Assembly: GCA_002162955.1 (NCBI GenBank)
Contig: MABD01000018.1
Coordinates: 248,001-312,000 of the forward strand
Reading direction: 5' to 3'
From: Gammaproteobacteria bacterium 45_16_T64
Lineage (GTDB): Bacteria > Pseudomonadota > Gammaproteobacteria > Pseudomonadales > Ketobacteraceae
DNA length: 64,000 nt
Shown here: one piece after another, positions 26,097-35,422 of the stretch
Layout: every line of letters begins with the position of its first letter
How positions within the stretch are numbered: position 1 is the stretch's first letter
Made by a program: the position numbers and the translations under genes
Notes under the pieces: generated by a model
The model's input: the letters and a program-made list of their open reading frames with translations, nothing else
Told to the model about the DNA's origin: nothing
Database searches by the model: none

Positions 26097-27374
26097 TTAG
26101 CTCTTCTCATCATAACGTTTGAAAATAGCATGTAATTTATCCAATACACGCTGATTCTGTAAAATGGATACATGTCCCTCATTAAACCCTTTTACTTCAA
26201 CTGCTTGATCTTGCGCCGCATAGGCCAGCACACTCGATAAGGCAACGGTGCCATCATTACTTTCAAATCCAACTAAACGATTCTGCTTGATACCGAAAAG
26301 AAGATGGTGAGGTAATTGATTGGGCAACGGGGGTTTAAAAAGATCCGATAGATACTCGCTATCAGGTTCCATATCAAACCATACCGGAATCACCGCTGGC
26401 GCGTATTCAACGCCTATTTTAGCTGCTTTATGCCCACCCCAGGGGGTCGAGATGCTAGTAAACGATCGTAGGTACTCGCATCCACCCAACTCTGAACATT
26501 GATTTAGGTAACCCCGTACTAACAACCCACCCATACTATGCGCCACGAGGTGCAAGTCTTTTACACCATAGCGACTATTCAAGGTATTCATGAAATTAAA
26601 CAGGCCTTTCGCCTGAATGCCCAAGCGGAACCCAGACGCATAATACAAGACCCAGGGTTGATATTTATCCGTATCCAAATTATCGATCAAGTACTTAAAA
26701 TTTAACGGCGAACCATCCATTCCGTGCACAAACAACACTGGCGTCTTAGCCGGGTCGTAGGGTTGCATAAAATGAATGCCGGCGCCTCCATCCCAAATAA
26801 ATGACATCGGGCTCCACATTCCCTTGTGTGACTGCTCTGGGGAAAAAATAGGGTCCTCCAAAGAACTCACCGTCCCCATATTGACCTCAATCCCCGCAAT
26901 ATAAGACAGCTTTGTTTCTGCTAGCCGCGTAAGATTAGCAGGGGGTGGGGATGAGTTTTTATCATGGGCCTGTAAAGTAATTTCGATCTCAGCAGAGGTG
27001 CTCTGAGGGTCAAATACAGCAGGGTCAATTTTATACCAGCCATAAGGCTCAAACGCTTGCAGAGTAAGGTCGTTATTCACATCGCTAAAAGCAAACATAT
27101 AAGAGGGCGTCACTTTTGCACGATACTCAAAGGCACCTGGCTGCTCAACGACTCGGTAACCTAGCACTTCATTAGCGTGTTCATCCTGCAGCAAAACAAT
27201 AACAACAGGGGACTTTTCATGGCCCTTACCTTTAATAATTCCTCTGAGGGGCTGGTATTCTATATTTACCGCCTCGATATACCGAAGGTCTTGCGTAAGC
27301 GCCCGATAATCGGCGCACCCGGTGAGCAGAAAGACGCCCAAAAACACCAAACACCCTATTCCCCATTTACCCAT
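26097..27374 (-). CDS. Alpha/beta-hydrolase lipoprotein (lipase/esterase-like)
   Basis: 425 residues. Lipoprotein signal FLGVFLLTGC with acylated Cys20. The C-terminal half is a lipase-type alpha/beta hydrolase: PVLFVHGMDGSPLNFKYLI (oxyanion strand-turn), LHLVAHSMGGLLVRGYL with nucleophile Ser280, and EGHVSILQN near the end supplying the likely catalytic His. Residues about 35-160 form a beta-rich N-terminal domain (SPVVIVLLQDE, YMFAFSDVNNDLT). Probably anchored in the outer membrane and acting on lipids or esters; the substrate is unknown. Divergent from cinA with about 195 bp between them. Confidence 0.8.
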   Translation of the reverse strand: MGKWGIGCLVFLGVFLLTGCADYRALTQDLRYIEAVNIEYQPLRGIIKGKGHEKSPVVIVLLQDEHANEVLGYRVVEQPGAFEYRAKVTPSYMFAFSDVNNDLTLQAFEPYGWYKIDPAVFDPQSTSAEIEITLQAHDKNSSPPPANLTRLAETKLSYIAGIEVNMGTVSSLEDPIFSPEQSHKGMWSPMSFIWDGGAGIHFMQPYDPAKTPVLFVHGMDGSPLNFKYLIDNLDTDKYQPWVLYYASGFRLGIQAKGLFNFMNTLNSRYGVKDLHLVAHSMGGLLVRGYLNQCSELGGCEYLRSFTSISTPWGGHKAAKIGVEYAPAVIPVWFDMEPDSEYLSDLFKPPLPNQLPHHLLFGIKQNRLVGFESNDGTVALSSVLAYAAQDQAVEVKGFNEGHVSILQNQRVLDKLHAIFKRYDEKS

Positions 27375-27570
27375 ACCGATATATCCCCTAGCGGCTATCT
27401 CATCTGCTTTCTATTTCTTTGCCCCCATACTACACAAGCAATCATGAGTTTTCTCTTTCAATGCCTCAAATTCAGAATGAGCAGCAAGACATCTTGTCGT
27501 TAACTCAGTTAGGGGATACCCTTGCGAACATAAAAGCACCGAGCTGCGATACGTTAAGGAGAAACACACG

Positions 27571-28839
27571 ATGAAGATTGAGATGATTTGCACTGGAGAA
27601 GAAGTGCTATCAGGGCAAATAGTCGATACCAATGCCGCCTGGTTTGGCAATCAGCTGATGGACCTCGGCATAGAAATGGAGCGCCGAGTCACGGTCGGTG
27701 ATCGTTTGGAAGACCTCACCGCTGTTTTTCAAGAACGTAGCCTATACGCTGATGTGATTATTGTTAACGGCGGCCTCGGACCTACTACTGATGATATGTC
27801 GGCACTTGCCATGGCAAACGCCAAGAACGAAGCGCTAGTCGAAAACACCCAATGGCGAGAAACGTTGGAAGCCTGGTACTCCGATAGAGGGCGTACAATG
27901 CCCGCAAGTAATGCAAAGCAAGCGCAGCTCCCCGCCACTGCCATCATGATAGACAACCCCGTTGGCACTGCCTGCGGGTTTCGCGTTAAACTCAATCGCG
28001 CCTGGCTCTTTTTCACCCCAGGGGTTCCTCACGAATTTAAGCAAATGGTGCAAGAGCAATTTATTCCCTTTATTCAACAGGAATTTGATTTAGAAGAAAC
28101 GACCCAACTACAAAAGCTACTCACTTTTGGCATCGGTGAGTCGACGCTAGCCGATGAGCTTGATCAATTACCCATTCCAGAACATATTACAATGGGTTAT
28201 CGCTCTTCAATGCCCCATATAGAAATCAAACTATTCGCCCGCGGAGAGAATGCAATAGAAGCGTTGCCGGATGTTACTGCAAGGGTGAAAGCAGTACTTG
28301 GTGATGCGCTTGTTTCCGAGAACCACCCAACGCTCGCGGCTGAAATACATCACTTACTATTACAACAGAAAAAAACACTGAGCTTGGCGGAATCCTGCAC
28401 TGGCGGCTTAATCGCCAGTCAACTCGTCGATTTCCCTGGCAGCTCGAACTACTTGCAACACTGCCTAGTCACCTATTGCAACGCCGCGAAAACGACGCTA
28501 TTGAATGTATCCGAAGCCATCATCAATCAATACGGTGCGGTATCGATAGAAACGGTTGAAGCAATGGCCTCTGGCGCAAGAAACATTCTCGACAGTGACT
28601 ACGCTCTCGCTACCAGTGGTGTTGCCGGGCCTGATGGAGGCTCTGACGATAAACCCGTTGGCACCGTCACCATTGCTTTGGCGTCTAAGAGCGCTATATG
28701 GAGTCAACAAGTACATATACCAATCAATAACCGCTCGATGATTAGAACCATCACCTGTGCGATCGCTTACGATATGCTCAGACGTGCGCTACTCGGTAAG
28801 GATCCCGTCGCGAATTATTCTTTTATCAAAAAACGATAA
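27571..28839 (+). CDS. cinA: CinA-family nicotinamide-nucleotide amidohydrolase
   Basis: 422 residues with both domains of full-length CinA. N-terminal COG1058 part: [58 protein letters not shown]-terminal PncC part from about residue 255: [20 protein letters not shown] and [19 protein letters not shown]. It deamidates nicotinamide mononucleotide in pyridine nucleotide salvage, with pyrophosphatase activity in the N-terminal domain of some members. ATG 27571 is preceded by TTAAGGAGAAAC, a strong ribosome site. Confidence 0.93.
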   Translation: MKIEMICTGEEVLSGQIVDTNAAWFGNQLMDLGIEMERRVTVGDRLEDLTAVFQERSLYADVIIVNGGLGPTTDDMSALAMANAKNEALVENTQWRETLEAWYSDRGRTMPASNAKQAQLPATAIMIDNPVGTACGFRVKLNRAWLFFTPGVPHEFKQMVQEQFIPFIQQEFDLEETTQLQKLLTFGIGESTLADELDQLPIPEHITMGYRSSMPHIEIKLFARGENAIEALPDVTARVKAVLGDALVSENHPTLAAEIHHLLLQQKKTLSLAESCTGGLIASQLVDFPGSSNYLQHCLVTYCNAAKTTLLNVSEAIINQYGAVSIETVEAMASGARNILDSDYALATSGVAGPDGGSDDKPVGTVTIALASKSAIWSQQVHIPINNRSMIRTITCAIAYDMLRRALLGKDPVANYSFIKKR

Positions 28840-28850
28840 CACGAATATAA

Positions 28851-28877
28851 CGATACGCACGTATACCGTGCGTATCG
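28851..28877. terminator. Hairpin between convergent genes cinA and the exported protein
   Basis: CGATACGCACG and CGTGCGTATCG form a perfect 11-bp stem around TATAC. It lies 12 bp after the cinA stop and about 24 bp after the end of the convergent gene. No T-run on the plus side; it may act in both directions or as an RNA 3' barrier. Confidence 0.6.
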
Positions 28878-28900
28878 CCTGCGCATACTGTATAACAATC

Positions 28901-30100
28901 TTATTTCGGCGACCTGAAAGACCTACCAATAAAATAGGCATCATCCCACACTACGGAAAAATCACCGGCTCCCTGAATAACCTGAATCCCCGCTAACTTA
29001 ACGCTTCTAGATCCACCCGCCGGCACCAAATCAGTAATGACTAGCGATTGCCATTCATCACCATCAACGGGGTCAGCATGTTTGTTCGAGATGGTATGGC
29101 GCCCCTTGCAGTTTTCAAATTCATACCAAGTTGGACGGTAACGACCACCACCGTCTTGAGTTGATCTGCTTAGTCGCTTAAATTGTATGCCCATTTCGAA
29201 CTGCTGTTGTAAACCAAAATTTACGCACTGGCTAAACACCCCAGTACCCATCGATCCTTTTTTTGATGTGATCGTCGTTCTTAAAGCACCCCGAAGAGAT
29301 ACGCCTTCATCGCTAATCCATTGGTGATCGGTGGACACCCGCCACTGCTGTGTATCCTCATCAAACCCGCTATTTAATACGTAGTTTTTCCCTAAAGGGC
29401 GTTCATTGAGATCCGGCTGATATTTAGCCTGTGCAACAGCATTCGACGATTCAACGCCCGGCGTAACCGCCATATAGATATTATCCCAAAGACCAAAGGC
29501 AATGGGTGGCGAATAATCAACACCCAAAAAATCCAATATCCAATACCGCACACTCATCATTACACCAACCGATTGCGCAGACGTACGCTGATTTTGCGCT
29601 AGCTGAATTTTTACCGATCGAGCATTGAGTGCAGCCCGTTGGCCGGCGGCCTGCAATACTTGCCAGCCGTACTGAAGCTTGGGCTCGACATAATTGCCAA
29701 ATTGCCCGCCTTTTTTACAGTACTCATCTTCAAACCAAATAATATTTAACCGGTGCCCACTTGAAATTTCCGGTAAAGACTCATATTTGAAGGAAGCTTG
29801 AAAATCAAAAAGTGATGCCTCTCTCAACGACAGACAAGTTTCGGCCTTCGCTTCATGGATAGTTTTTTTGTCAGCAAGAAAAGGAGCATTCATAAAAATC
29901 GCCGCAGTACCATCCTCACCCTGATCACTGCTCCAAGTGATCAGTGGGGACGTATTCCAGTACTGTAGACGCTGTTGAAAACTGCCGTTATTGACAAAAT
30001 TGGTTTCTATCTCTACGTCGCCTAGGGGTGAAGTCGACCATGACAACGTTGAGGTAAACAACCACAGCAACCCAAATAAACCAACCATAATTTTTTTCAT
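28901..30100 (-). CDS. Exported protein with two jelly-roll-like carbohydrate-binding repeats
   Basis: 399 residues with a signal peptide (VGLFGLLWLFTSTLSWS). Two similar halves are visible: NFVNNGSFQQRLQYWNTSP ... FGLWDNIYMAV (about 34-210) and NYVLNSGFDEDTQQWRVS ... FSVVWDDAYFIG (about 240-392). The N-x-(S/G)F-x-W opening and WDN/WDD-Y close are characteristic of CBM4/9-type beta sandwiches. It has no catalytic domain, so it likely binds a glycan or acts as an adhesin or surface protein. Convergent with cinA. A LysR remnant lies just upstream. Confidence 0.6.
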   Translation of the reverse strand: MKKIMVGLFGLLWLFTSTLSWSTSPLGDVEIETNFVNNGSFQQRLQYWNTSPLITWSSDQGEDGTAAIFMNAPFLADKKTIHEAKAETCLSLREASLFDFQASFKYESLPEISSGHRLNIIWFEDEYCKKGGQFGNYVEPKLQYGWQVLQAAGQRAALNARSVKIQLAQNQRTSAQSVGVMMSVRYWILDFLGVDYSPPIAFGLWDNIYMAVTPGVESSNAVAQAKYQPDLNERPLGKNYVLNSGFDEDTQQWRVSTDHQWISDEGVSLRGALRTTITSKKGSMGTGVFSQCVNFGLQQQFEMGIQFKRLSRSTQDGGGRYRPTWYEFENCKGRHTISNKHADPVDGDEWQSLVITDLVPAGGSRSVKLAGIQVIQGAGDFSVVWDDAYFIGRSFRSPK

Positions 30101-30121
30101 TTACCGTCTCTCAACTTGCAA

Positions 30122-30345
30122 TTAATTAGGCGACTTATCGTTACGTAATCGCTCGACCATAAGATCAATAAAGGTTCGCACCTTGGCGGTTGCTAACTGC
30201 CCTTCTCGGTGAACAATGTGCGCCGATTTTGCGTCAGGCTCAACATGTTCCAATAAAGCCTTGAGACGACCATCCGCCAAATACTCCGTTACCTGATACG
30301 ATAATAATCACGTAATGCCAAAACCCTCTACTGCCGGCATGGACC
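30122..30345 (-). pseudogene. LysR-family regulator remnant (C-terminal fragment with in-frame stop)
   Basis: Reverse-strand reading to the stop at 30122-30124 gives GFGIT, a stop at 30308-30310, then LLSYQVTEYLADGRLKALLE, DAKSAHIVHREG and VRTFIDLMVERL. This is the last 65-75 residues of a LysR effector domain (normally GIALLPSYQV...). The upstream part of the gene is missing and nothing LysR-like can be read beyond about 30345. The in-frame TGA and truncation show it is not functional. Confidence 0.8.
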
Positions 30346-30427
30346 AAGAGCAAGACGTGAACTACCTAACCATAACAAATTTTGTCCCACAGCCCTTTCC
30401 GTCACTTGGGATAAGGCAAAGAATAGC

Positions 30428-31798
30428 TCATATAGGAGGGTCATACACAAATGCCACCTCAAACGCTAACCCTCCTAACTGAGAGTCCGAAAGCTTAATT
30501 TTCGCTTGATATCGTCGCGCAACAATATCAACAATTGCGAGTCCTAATCCAAAGCCACCGCTCTGTTGATTGCGACTTTTATCTATACGATAAAATGGCA
30601 TCAGTATTTTTTCTCGTGAGTTCGCGGGTATTCCAGGCCCATCATCTTCGACGCAAAAAACAATACCAGCTTCCTGCTTGATTAATCGAATACACACCCT
30701 ATCATCGGCGTATTTTAGAGCGTTTTTTATTACGTTATCAAACACCATCTGAAAATGAATAATATCCCCCGTAAATCCCACATGGGCATGCACATCAAGA
30801 TCGACCACCTTGTCTTTGTGCGCTAACTTCAGCTCAACGACTCTCTCTAACAATAACCCGCTCAAATCCAATTGAGTATTATCTATCACTGGCGCTTCAT
30901 GTTGCAGCTTAGAAAAGGTCAACGTCTGATTAACCAACTGTTCCAATTCCTCATTATAACGCAACAAATCACCTACTAGAGGGTTGTCTTTAACCTCCGG
31001 TTGCTGTCGTTGAAGCATCTCTAACGCCAATTGAATTTTACTCAATGGCGTTCGCAATTCATGAGACACTGCGTTCATCATGACCTGTTGTTCTTTAGCG
31101 TATTGATCTAAGTTATTTGCCATATGATTAAACCCCGCCGCCAATTTATCTAATGGCGACGGCAAGCTCTCGTTGGCTTTGGCCGCGAAGTCACCTTTTG
31201 ACCATGCAACACTGCTATCGACAAGTTCATCGATATGACGCCCGATACGATTAACCATCAATATCATTATTCCTGCGATAAGCAACAGTAATGCCGCCAT
31301 GCTGCCCCGGATGATATGCATCGTGATATATTCTTCACGCTGCTCTCGCGCCCAGTGAATAGAGGCCTCAGGGCTAAGGTCCTGTTGATCACGGTCTGGG
31401 GCCATATCAGAAAGAATCAACCATTGCTGGCTACTCTGCAGCGGACGAGCGGAAATATAACCTTCCTCTTCCGCGCTAAAAATTGTCACATTACCTTTTT
31501 GTGTAATAACGTCAACCGAGTCGATATATTGCCGAAAATCAGTATCATCGATAAGGCTCACGACAAAGAAATATTCATCACTCACCTGTTGAATTAGCGC
31601 CACATCAATTTTATGCTCTTCCCTCCATTGCTTGACTAACGATTGAGCCGCCAACTCAGTATCAATATAGAAATCTTCGTAGTCAGATTGATAATCAACA
31701 TAACCTGTCACTCCAACAAAAACGCAGCCAATAATAAATAATGCCGCTAAAATACTTAAATACAACTGCAAAAATAAGGACGACCCGAACCTCACCAC
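30428..31798 (-). CDS. Sensor histidine kinase (OmpR-pair type)
   Basis: 456 residues. Two membrane segments (about 10-33 and 160-185) enclose a periplasmic sensor domain of about 125 residues. HAMP domain follows, then MMNAVSHELRTPLSKIQLAL (phospho-acceptor His), N-box NVIKNALKYADD, G1 VEDDGPGIP and G2 GGFGLGLAIVD. It resembles the RstB/CpxA class by layout; the signal is unknown. It starts 1 bp after the response regulator stop on the same strand, so the pair is one operon. Confidence 0.88.
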   Translation of the reverse strand: MVRFGSSLFLQLYLSILAALFIIGCVFVGVTGYVDYQSDYEDFYIDTELAAQSLVKQWREEHKIDVALIQQVSDEYFFVVSLIDDTDFRQYIDSVDVITQKGNVTIFSAEEEGYISARPLQSSQQWLILSDMAPDRDQQDLSPEASIHWAREQREEYITMHIIRGSMAALLLLIAGIMILMVNRIGRHIDELVDSSVAWSKGDFAAKANESLPSPLDKLAAGFNHMANNLDQYAKEQQVMMNAVSHELRTPLSKIQLALEMLQRQQPEVKDNPLVGDLLRYNEELEQLVNQTLTFSKLQHEAPVIDNTQLDLSGLLLERVVELKLAHKDKVVDLDVHAHVGFTGDIIHFQMVFDNVIKNALKYADDRVCIRLIKQEAGIVFCVEDDGPGIPANSREKILMPFYRIDKSRNQQSGGFGLGLAIVDIVARRYQAKIKLSDSQLGGLAFEVAFVYDPPI

Positions 31799-31799
31799 G

Positions 31800-32498
31800 C
31801 TACTCCTTTACCAACATATAACCACGCCCACGCACAGTAATAATCCGCTGACCACCATCCCCATTGAGCCCCAGTTTTTTTCGCAATGAAGATACTCTCA
31901 TATCAATGGAGCGGTCTAAGCCATCATAAGACAAACCACGTAACTGTTCACAACACGCCTCCCGACTCACAATGTCTCCGACATGGCGGGCCAATAATTC
32001 CAACACATCAAATTCAGCACTCGTAAGAGGAACAACCTCATTGCCAATATGAAGTGAACGTTTTTCTGCATCGACACTCATGTCCCCCAATATCATCGGG
32101 CCTTTTAACGGTTCGACAGGAGCAACTCGAGTGCGCTTAAGTAAGGCTTCAATCCTTGCCAATAAAAGATGGGGTTTGATCGGCTTGATGACATAATCAT
32201 CCGCTCCCTGCTTAAAGGATGCCAACTCTGTAATGTCATCATCACGCCCCGTCAGCATTAATACCGCTCCCTGATAAAAATCTCGAATGACTGCACACAC
32301 CTCAATGCCACTTAACCCGGGCAGCATCACATCCAGAATAACCACATCTGGGTCAACCTTTCGAATCACCTCGACAGCGTCATCCCCACGATAAACGGCT
32401 TCACAATCAAAACCCTCTGACTGGAGCAATAATAAGGTTAGGCGAGAAATTTCAGTGTCATCCTCCACAACAACAATTTTTACTTCTCGCTCACCCAT
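31800..32498 (-). CDS. OmpR-family response regulator
   Basis: 232 residues. Receiver domain with acidic pocket VVVEDDTE, phospho-acceptor Asp in VVILDVMLPGLSG, switch residues MLTGRDDD and the Lys in YVIKPIKPHLL. C-terminal winged helix with VVPLTSAEFDVLELLARHVGDIVSR and RSIDMRVSSLRKKLG, ending ITVRGRGYMLVKE. It resembles RstA-type regulators. Partner of the kinase gene immediately downstream. Nearby targets could include the upstream lipoprotein gene, but no operator is recognised. Confidence 0.9.
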   Translation of the reverse strand: MGEREVKIVVVEDDTEISRLTLLLLQSEGFDCEAVYRGDDAVEVIRKVDPDVVILDVMLPGLSGIEVCAVIRDFYQGAVLMLTGRDDDITELASFKQGADDYVIKPIKPHLLLARIEALLKRTRVAPVEPLKGPMILGDMSVDAEKRSLHIGNEVVPLTSAEFDVLELLARHVGDIVSREACCEQLRGLSYDGLDRSIDMRVSSLRKKLGLNGDGGQRIITVRGRGYMLVKE

Positions 32499-32595
32499 TA
32501 TTACTCCTCAACCCTCGCCTACACATCTGCCACAGATATATTCATATTAGATTGAGTATCGGCTACACACCTAAGAATACGCAAGTAGAGGTCGT

Positions 32596-33918
32596 TTATC
32601 GGCTCTCAACCAACTCCCCATTTGAGAACACATACTCGGAGGAAGCAAACGTTACTTTTTCGATATTAACCAATGTTGTCACTCCGTTGCGTCCATCCAC
32701 GGAATCTTGTACCACAACATCGGTTCCCAATACGCTCACACTGTACTCATCATAGGCACCCTCAAATACCGCGGTATCTGTGCCACCTTTTCCGTCAAGA
32801 GTATTGGTTCCCGCGTTACTCAACAATATGTTGTCATGATCATTGCCCAGTAGGTTGCTATCATTGCTGCCTGTCAGTTGCGCATTCACTAGATATTGTG
32901 ATTTATGGGTATAGGGTGAAGAAAGGTCAAACGCCATCAAAAAATCACCTTGAAACGCGCTAACGATACGAGCCCTGTAAGTCACCACCGGGTTAAAATA
33001 ATCCGCAACTATCGCAGCCCCCATTGGGTCTTTTACAGTCACCTCTGCTCGTGTCTTGGCGATGTAGATACCCATCATACCACCCGCATTCGACGTATCT
33101 GCCCCCCAGTAACCATAATAACTATCGATCACTGATGCGAGGTATTCCTGGGATAAACTGCCTTCTTTGCGCAACTCCTCAATCCATTGCAAGGTATCGC
33201 TGTCCACGCCAGCAGTGGGCCACAACGATAATGTACTCGCATTTTGTTGCGCGCTATCGATGGCAGCAGTGTAACCGGGTAATGCCCCTGGCGTACCGGT
33301 TACACCAGAGGTACCTATGCCATAATCATGCATAAGATGCAGGATCTCCTCAAACGCTGCATCACGATGGTTTTCGTAGTCGTTGTTAATGTAAGCTGGC
33401 GTGCCCTCTACAATAAGTTCAGTATCATAAAGTGGCTGTCCATCTATTGTGGGGTCGTTAGTGCCATCATCAGATCCATTAAGTAACAGCATCCTGGCTT
33501 GATTATTCGCCATTGCATTCGCGACGCCCGTCTTATCCGCACCATAGGTGGTACCCGGAACACTCTCTAAGTAAAAATTCAATATATTGTGAGCTCGTAT
33601 CAATTGCTCGTCACTAATATTCGACTGGGCATAAATCTCAATTGGTTTTCCGTTCGGGGCATCAATCGCAATATATTTACAGAATGAGGCCTTCAGCTTT
33701 GCATCTGCACTTGACGGTATAGTCTTAATGCCGTATTCGGCACCTAACTTTACGTCAAAACAGGCTTCTGTACTGCCACTAGAACTGTCGCTAGACGCCT
33801 CACTTGAAGAACACCCTGGGGCACAGGAGGTATTACCAGAGGTCGCACCTCCACAACCGCTTAACAGAGCAATCATCGAAAACGTGAAAACGGGGGCAAT
33901 CAATTTTGTTGTAGGCAT
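32596..33918 (-). CDS. Lipoprotein with RTX-like C-terminal repeat region
   Basis: About 440 residues from ATG 33918 (GGAG 9 bp upstream; a longer in-frame start at 33978 lacks support). Lipobox IALLSGCGG with Cys22, then a Ser-rich linker (SSSEASSDSSSGS). A middle domain of about 300 residues is unknown; it contains AAFEEILHLMHDYGIG, which recalls zinc-peptidase helices (HExxH-like) but has EEILH instead. The C-terminus has LLGNDHDNILLSNAGTNTLDGKGGTDTAVF, the GG-x-G-x-D nonapeptide pattern of calcium-binding RTX modules as in serralysin C-termini. Probably surface- or outer-membrane-anchored. Having both a lipobox and an RTX tail in one protein is unusual. Confidence 0.6.
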   Translation of the reverse strand: MPTTKLIAPVFTFSMIALLSGCGGATSGNTSCAPGCSSSEASSDSSSGSTEACFDVKLGAEYGIKTIPSSADAKLKASFCKYIAIDAPNGKPIEIYAQSNISDEQLIRAHNILNFYLESVPGTTYGADKTGVANAMANNQARMLLLNGSDDGTNDPTIDGQPLYDTELIVEGTPAYINNDYENHRDAAFEEILHLMHDYGIGTSGVTGTPGALPGYTAAIDSAQQNASTLSLWPTAGVDSDTLQWIEELRKEGSLSQEYLASVIDSYYGYWGADTSNAGGMMGIYIAKTRAEVTVKDPMGAAIVADYFNPVVTYRARIVSAFQGDFLMAFDLSSPYTHKSQYLVNAQLTGSNDSNLLGNDHDNILLSNAGTNTLDGKGGTDTAVFEGAYDEYSVSVLGTDVVVQDSVDGRNGVTTLVNIEKVTFASSEYVFSNGELVESR

Positions 33919-34037
33919 GGGATGAATCTCCAAATCATTTATCGGTATTTTTTTGATTTCGAGATCGATTATTATCAATTCGTCACAGAAAAGGGGTAAG
34001 CCTCCGTCAGTCTGTGTAAGAGATTGTAAGGCATCCT

Positions 34038-35309
34038 TTACGCTGCGATTTCCTCAAGCCCCTTGGCAAACGAAGAGAGACTCGCGTGGGCGATCATAAC
34101 TAATTGTTTATCCTGCCTTTCACAGTGTTTTTTAACACAGTTATAAGCATCATGACTCACGCAATCTAACGGGCATACCACTGCATCAGCCTGAGCCAAA
34201 ATAGAATTAAGCCTCTGTCGACCATCGTCTTTACCCCCATCATGATAGAGAAACTCACCATTGGACTGCTCTACCAACGCCCTAAAGTTAGAACACTGAC
34301 TCGCCCTGCCCCCAACATAAAGAATGTTCTTGCCGAGTACATTATTCAAAGGGCAAGACTGTGTATCTGACAGTTCGCAATCCACTGCACATTCGGTATT
34401 CAACAACCGACTAAGTGCCGTTTCCACCGCACCTAACTCCATTGCACGCTGTCGCTCTCGTTTCTCTGCATCCTGCTTTAATTGCACTACCTGCTGAACT
34501 TGGTCTTCCAGCGCAAGGTTCTTCTGTTGTTCTTGCTTTGCCTTCGATAGCGCTTGGTAACATTGACCCGTTAAGTTCTCGACCATGAGTTCTAATTGTT
34601 TCTGACGCCCCTCCCGCTCAAGGTCATCAAGGCGTTTCTTTGATTTTTCCAGCTCAACAATTCTACATTCCAACACCTCATTAGATTCGCGTAGGCGACT
34701 AATTTCAGCCTCTTTCTTACGCAATCGCTGCTCCAAAACGCTGGTATTACGACTATACAGATCACTCGATTCTTGTTGTTCCTTTTGTAAATCGCCCAAC
34801 TTGCGGATATCGTGACGTACTGATGCACCCGAAATATGGGAAAGCATATGTACATCGCCCACGACCCGTTCGTGGATTTTGATATCGATGCGCGAATTGG
34901 TCATCATCGCCCAAAACGCAGAGCTAATGTCTCCGCTGGCCACTGCCTCACACCATAATTGTTGTTGCGAGTCAGCCGTTTTGGCCTTAGCAAATTGCCG
35001 TATAGCACGACTATACTTTTTGTCCAATAGCTTCTGGATATGGCGAGTCGATTCGGTCGGAGCACTCGCTAATCCAACAAATAGGCTATGAAGTTCATAG
35101 TCAGTCATACGTGCCCCCAACGTGTTAGTCACCTTGAACTTATGGGCAGCAGCACGTAGCTCCTTAAGCGATAAGCAGGTCCCAATAATGGCGCAATGAT
35201 ACGCAATATCTAGCTGCCACAACTTACGTCGAGCCCCCTGGCCCATCACCTGAGCAGCGCTTGCTGACATAATTTCTGTACTAATCGCTGCGTTTGAATC
35301 TGAGCACAT
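34038..35309 (-). CDS. DUF2325 domain protein with coiled coil
   Basis: About 423 residues from ATG 35309 (AGGAG 5-6 bp upstream; 35336 is an upstream alternative). The middle (about 190-300) is a long charged coiled coil (RLRKKEAEISRLRESNEVLE). The C-terminal 95 residues match DUF2325: NILYVGGRASQCSNFRALVE, FLYHDGGKDDGRQRL and AVVCPLDCVSHDAYNCVKKHC, with several cysteines. A Fur-like box lies 32-52 bp upstream, so low-iron induction is likely. The role of DUF2325 is not established. Confidence 0.75.
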   Translation of the reverse strand: MCSDSNAAISTEIMSASAAQVMGQGARRKLWQLDIAYHCAIIGTCLSLKELRAAAHKFKVTNTLGARMTDYELHSLFVGLASAPTESTRHIQKLLDKKYSRAIRQFAKAKTADSQQQLWCEAVASGDISSAFWAMMTNSRIDIKIHERVVGDVHMLSHISGASVRHDIRKLGDLQKEQQESSDLYSRNTSVLEQRLRKKEAEISRLRESNEVLECRIVELEKSKKRLDDLEREGRQKQLELMVENLTGQCYQALSKAKQEQQKNLALEDQVQQVVQLKQDAEKRERQRAMELGAVETALSRLLNTECAVDCELSDTQSCPLNNVLGKNILYVGGRASQCSNFRALVEQSNGEFLYHDGGKDDGRQRLNSILAQADAVVCPLDCVSHDAYNCVKKHCERQDKQLVMIAHASLSSFAKGLEEIAA

Positions 35310-35340
35310 ATGGACTCCTATGAAATACCAAAACATAAAC

Positions 35341-35361
35341 GCTAATAATAATCATTACCAA
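35341..35361. promoter_or_regulatory. Fur box upstream of the DUF2325 gene
   Basis: GCTAATAATAATCATTACC differs from the 19-bp consensus GATAATGATAATCATTATC at about four positions. It lies 32 bp upstream of the DUF2325 start and could in principle also serve the divergent gene at 35423. Confidence 0.7.
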
Positions 35362-35422
35362 CAAATATGCAAGTGCCATCGACCCCCACAAAGTCAGGCT
35401 TTCAGCTATGCTTTAGGAATCT

